The position numbers and the translations under genes are program-made. Under the pieces are notes generated by a model. It was not told the origin of the DNA, ran no database searches, and worked only from the letters and a program-made list of their open reading frames with translations. A DNA stretch of 64,000 nucleotides from Vogesella mureinivorans (GTDB taxonomy: Bacteria > Pseudomonadota > Gammaproteobacteria > Burkholderiales > Chromobacteriaceae). Location of the stretch: contig NZ_VMTV02000464.1 of assembly GCF_007644035.1 (NCBI RefSeq), positions 1 to 64,000 of the forward strand. The letters are read 5' to 3'. Positions 60,683-64,000 of the stretch are shown here, piece by piece; the stretch's first letter is position 1; the number at the start of each line of letters is the position of its first letter.

Positions 60683-60718
60683 CATGCTGTCTCACGCCTG
60701 GTCGTGTCTGCTACGGGC

Positions 60719-61291
60719 TTAGCGGCTGGCCTGGCGCAGCAGCGGGTAGGGCGTGAGCTTGTCGGGGCGGGCTTTGCTCAGGTCGCCATGGCGGTCGCCC
60801 AGAAACAGCTGGCCGTTCTTGATGGCGACCAGGTCGTATTCGCCCATGTTCTGCATCAGCCCCGGGACAAAGCCGCAGCCCTGTTGCACCAGCGGCAGCG
60901 CTTTGCCTTGCTGCAGGGTGCAGCCCTGGCTGGCAAACAGCTGCACACCGGCGGGCGAGTCGGCGGTAATCAGGCGATGGTCGGCGGGAAAGATGCCTTC
61001 GGTGGCACTGTCTACCTTGGCCGACGGGCCGCCCAGCGTGTAGGGCCCGCCTACGTTCAGGTGAAACAGTGGCTGGGTGCCGGCGGCGTCGGCGTACACC
61101 TTGAACAGCACGCCCCAGCGTTTGGGGGTGATGTGAAACTGGCGGGTGGCAAAAATGTGGTCGTAGGCTTCCGGTGCGGCGCTGGCCCATTGGCCAACGA
61201 TGGCACGCTTCAGGCCGGGGGTGTCTACAGATTGTGCGGTGGCTGGCAGTGCCAGGGTGGCCAGCAGCAGGGCAAGGCAGGTTTTTTGCAT
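60719..61291 (-). CDS. Secreted protein, unknown
   Basis: 190 residues with signal peptide MQKTCLALLLATLALPATA. The mature part (VGQWASAAPEAYDHIFATRQ; FHLNVGGPYTLGG) suggests a small lipocalin-like beta barrel. Two cysteines (CTLQQG; CGFVPG) could pair. SD GGAGCGAC precedes the ATG. No function assigned. Confidence 0.78.
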   Translation of the reverse strand: MQKTCLALLLATLALPATAQSVDTPGLKRAIVGQWASAAPEAYDHIFATRQFHITPKRWGVLFKVYADAAGTQPLFHLNVGGPYTLGGPSAKVDSATEGIFPADHRLITADSPAGVQLFASQGCTLQQGKALPLVQQGCGFVPGLMQNMGEYDLVAIKNGQLFLGDRHGDLSKARPDKLTPYPLLRQASR

Positions 61292-61526
61292 GATGTCGCT
61301 CCTGTTGGGTAGGCAGGCCGGGGTGGCCTGCTGGCGCCCAGCATAGAGTGACGGCGGTGCGTGTTTTAACGAAGCGGCGCGCTGCCTGCCGCAGTGTATA
61401 AGCTGGTGCGCGCTATTCGATGCATGTTGCTACGGGGTGCGTTGAACGCAGCGTACTGTTATCCCCACTGGTGCGATGGCGGCAGGCGGCGTAGCCTGTC
61501 CGCCTTTCCCCGTTCTTGCCCTTGCC

Positions 61527-62768
61527 ATGTCCAGCCCTGCGCCTGCTACCGTGTTGTCCCTGCGTCATCATCGCCCGTTCTGGCAGTTCTGGAGTGCGCG
61601 CCTGCTGCTGACCGGCGGCTTCCAGATCATGGGGGTGGCGGTGGGCTGGCAGATGTACAGCCTTACCGGCAGCGCGCTGGACCTGGGCCTGGTGGGGCTG
61701 CTGCAGTTTCTGCCGCGCATCCTGCTGGTGCTGGTCACCGGCACCGTGGCCGACCGCTACCCGCGCCAGCGTATCGTGGCCATCAGCATGCTGCTGCAGG
61801 CGCTGGCGGCGGCCACCATGCTGCTGGCCAATAGCGGTGCGGGCCTGGCAGTCAGCCGCGAGCTGATTTTTGGCCTGTCGCTGCTGATTGGTACCTGCCG
61901 CGCTTTCGACATGCCCACCATGCAGTCCATCCTGCCCAATATCGTGCCGCCCGCGCTGCTGCCGCAGGCTGTGGCGGCCTCGGCGTCGGCCAACGAGATG
62001 GCTACCATCGTGGCGCCAGCGCTGGGCGGCCTGCTGTTTGCCTTTGGCGCGCCGTTCAGCTATGGCCTCAATACGCTGATGTTCGTAGCCGGCATGGTGC
62101 TGGTGCTGGGTTTGCCGCTGCCGCCGCACGTGGCCGACAGCCGCAAGGTGAGCGTGGATTCGCTGTTGGCCGGCATCCGCTTTATCCGCAGCCGGCCGGA
62201 TATCCTGGGGGCCATTTCGCTGGACCTGTTTGCTGTGCTGCTGGGCGGCGCGGTGGCGCTGCTGCCGGTGTTTGCTGCCGACATCCTGCACACCGGCCCG
62301 TGGGGCCTGGGCCTGCTGCGCGCCGCACCGGCGGTGGGCGCGCTGGCCATGTCGGTATGGCTGATGCGCCACCCGGTGCAGCGCAGGGTTGGCCGCACGC
62401 TGTTTGCCTCGGTGGCGGTGTTTGGCCTGGCCACCATCGGCTTTGGCCTGTCTACCCACTTTTTGCTGTCCTTGCTGGCACTGATGGTGCTGGGGGCGTC
62501 CGACATCATCAGCGTGGTGATTCGCGGCACGCTGGTGCAGCTGGAAACGCCGGACGACATGCGCGGGCGCGTGAATGCCGTTAATTCGCTGTTTATCGGT
62601 GCGTCCAACCAGCTGGGTGAATTCGAGTCCGGCGTTACCGCCCACCTGTTCGGCACCGTGCCGGCAGTGGTATTGGGCGGGGCAGGTACCCTGGTGGTGG
62701 TGGTGCTGTGGATGCGCTGGTTCCCGTCGCTGGTGCAGCGCGACACGCTGGAAGCCCGGCCAGGCTAA
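61527..62768 (+). CDS. MFS exporter, EntS-like
   Basis: 413 residues with 12 predicted helices. RHHRPFWQFWSARLLLTGGF opens the first helix and GTVADRYPRQRIV is the MFS loop 2-3 motif. The pattern is like DHA3/EntS exporters. No siderophore genes are next to it, so the substrate is open. ATG at 61527 after CTTGCC; the upstream frame lacks support. Confidence 0.88.
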   Translation: MSSPAPATVLSLRHHRPFWQFWSARLLLTGGFQIMGVAVGWQMYSLTGSALDLGLVGLLQFLPRILLVLVTGTVADRYPRQRIVAISMLLQALAAATMLLANSGAGLAVSRELIFGLSLLIGTCRAFDMPTMQSILPNIVPPALLPQAVAASASANEMATIVAPALGGLLFAFGAPFSYGLNTLMFVAGMVLVLGLPLPPHVADSRKVSVDSLLAGIRFIRSRPDILGAISLDLFAVLLGGAVALLPVFAADILHTGPWGLGLLRAAPAVGALAMSVWLMRHPVQRRVGRTLFASVAVFGLATIGFGLSTHFLLSLLALMVLGASDIISVVIRGTLVQLETPDDMRGRVNAVNSLFIGASNQLGEFESGVTAHLFGTVPAVVLGGAGTLVVVVLWMRWFPSLVQRDTLEARPG

Positions 62769-62789
62769 GCCGGCCGGGCCGGGCAGGGC

Positions 62790-64000
62790 TCAGTCGTGCG
62801 GCAGGGCCTGCACCGTGTAACCGCCGCGCTGGCGCTGGCGCCACCACAGTACGGCAAACACCACGCTGAGGATGGCTGGCAGCAGGCTGAGCTGGCGCAG
62901 CGCGGTGGCGGTGTCGCTGCTATCCATCATTTGCCCTACTACCGGCAGCGCCACCATCACCGACAGCATGCCGGCGCCGCCCATTAGGTTCAGCAGCAGC
63001 GCGCCGCCACGCGGAAACTGTTCGCTGGTGATGGCCAGCATGGTAGGCCAGAAGAAGGTCTTGCCCACGCCGAACAGCGTAGCGCCCAGCAAGGCGGCGC
63101 TGCCGGCCCAGGCCGCATCGGCCGACAAATGCCCCAGCGTGGCCAGGCCGGCCAGTGACAGCAGCGCACTGACGGTGAGGATGGCGTAAGGTGACAGGCG
63201 CTGGAACAGCCAGCCGGCGGCGTACTGGCGCAGCACGAACATCAGGCCGGCGGTATACACCAGGAACAGGATGGTATTGCTGCCCAGCGCCGGCAGCAGG
63301 TCGGCCATGATCTTGGCAAACCACTGGTCCGGTGCCAGCTCGGTGGCGGCGGTCAGCCACATTAGCGCAAACAGCAGCAGGAACAGCGGGCGGCGGGTTT
63401 CGGCCAGCATCTGCCCGGTGCTGACACTGGCGCTGACCCGTTCGGTAGGCGGGTAGTGCAGCGGGGCAATCAGCAGCAGGTAGGCCACCACCGGCACCGC
63501 CACGCTGAGCAGCCGCAGCTGCCAGCCCAGCCCCAGCTGGCCCATGCCCCATGCCACCAGCCCGCCCACGATCAGGCCGCACGGCCACCACGCGTGCAGT
63601 TTGTGCAGCATGCGGCGCTTGTCGTGGCGGTACAGCGTGGCCACCAGCGGGTTGGTCACGCCCTCCACCACGCCCTGTGCAATGCCGGTCAGCAAAAAGC
63701 CCAGGTACAGCACGGTGCTGCCGGTGCTGGCAAACAGGCCACCGCCAGGGTTGGCCGCAGCCGGTACCGGTGCCAGCAGGATCAGCGCGATTCCGCCCAG
63801 GTAGCCGGCGCCAGACAGCAGGTGCAGCCGCTTCATGCCCACCACATCCACGATCAGGCCGCACACCAGTATGCCCAGGGTAAAGCCCCAGAACACCGAC
63901 GACATGGTCAGGCCGATCAGGGCGTTGTTCAGCCCGTAGTCGGCCGCTACCGGCTGCAGGATGTCGGCACGGATGGAAAAGATCATCGACGTCACCATGA
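62790..64000 (-). CDS. MFS transporter (partial)
   Basis: At least 402 residues; the gene probably continues beyond the right edge because the first visible residues (MVTSMIFSIRADILQ) already lie in helix 1. LVCGLIVDVVGMKRL is the loop 2-3 motif. Eleven or more helices. FucP/NHS-like sugar porters are similar, but the substrate is unknown. It converges on the EntS-like gene. Confidence 0.85.
   Translation of the reverse strand, partial: MVTSMIFSIRADILQPVAADYGLNNALIGLTMSSVFWGFTLGILVCGLIVDVVGMKRLHLLSGAGYLGGIALILLAPVPAAANPGGGLFASTGSTVLYLGFLLTGIAQGVVEGVTNPLVATLYRHDKRRMLHKLHAWWPCGLIVGGLVAWGMGQLGLGWQLRLLSVAVPVVAYLLLIAPLHYPPTERVSASVSTGQMLAETRRPLFLLLFALMWLTAATELAPDQWFAKIMADLLPALGSNTILFLVYTAGLMFVLRQYAAGWLFQRLSPYAILTVSALLSLAGLATLGHLSADAAWAGSAALLGATLFGVGKTFFWPTMLAITSEQFPRGGALLLNLMGGAGMLSVMVALPVVGQMMDSSDTATALRQLSLLPAILSVVFAVLWWRQRQRGGYTVQALPHD

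Overview
The window looks like the chromosome of a betaproteobacterium of the Neisseriales, most likely Chromobacteriaceae (Chromobacterium/Vogesella-like). This is an inference. The host parts are GC-rich, carry a proteasome-like Ntn hydrolase of the kind described in betaproteobacteria next to Hsp33, and the resident filamentous prophage carries a TspB-like adsorption protein of the kind known from neisserial phages. A 10-mer, GTTGGCCGCA, recurs at least 32 times on either strand of the host DNA, inside and between genes. I found none between about 40.8 and 59.0 kb, where the accessory DNA lies.

Layout. 0-2.6 kb: start of a possible VgrG gene, then a MarR / cytochrome b561 / YceI / YceI cluster. 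2.7-14.3 kb: an arginine-ornithine uptake and use locus. It has argR, an aot-type ABC operon (two binding proteins, two permeases, a desuccinylase-like AotO, an ATPase) and, divergently, a 1,600-residue NAD-glutamate dehydrogenase with an ArgR-type half-site over its promoter. 14.7-19.1 kb: polyamine-type ABC operon. 19.1-36.3 kb: housekeeping genes (diguanylate cyclase, dut, coaBC, radC, exonuclease and CBS/nucleotidyltransferase pair, Ntn hydrolase-hslO, HDOD protein, aminotransferase, hydrolase, guaB, uvrC, pgsA). 36.4-37.3 kb: seven tandem tRNA-Gly(GCC) genes and tRNA-Cys. 37.4-40.8 kb: hmp with two NsrR boxes, nsrR, and a thiolase. 58.2-64 kb: host DNA again (phytase-like esterase, secreted proteins, two MFS transporters).

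The accessory region is the interesting part. An element of about 14.4 kb is integrated in tRNA-Leu(UAA) and bounded by identical 54-bp att repeats (40897-40950 and 55320-55373). Its left 9.5 kb is a filamentous (inovirus) prophage: integrase, repressor, HTH protein, ssDNA-binding protein, HUH replication protein, coat proteins, TspB-like pIII, pVI-like, Zot (pI) and secretin (pIV). The right 5 kb is cargo: a DEDDh exonuclease, an integron remnant (a membrane-protein cassette with an attC hairpin plus an intI fragment, between inverted and direct repeats), a second tRNA-Leu(UAA) split by a group I intron of about 179 nt exactly in the anticodon loop, and a two-gene unit of a small RNase H/RuvC-like protein and a Ser/Thr protein kinase. 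Beyond attR lies an older remnant: a broken P4-type integrase, an orphan PemK/MazF-like toxin and an unrecognised two-gene unit.

The intron-split tRNA is the most unusual feature. The element targets tRNA-Leu(UAA) and carries a copy whose att-like core is interrupted by the intron, so the intron may keep that copy from acting as an integration target.
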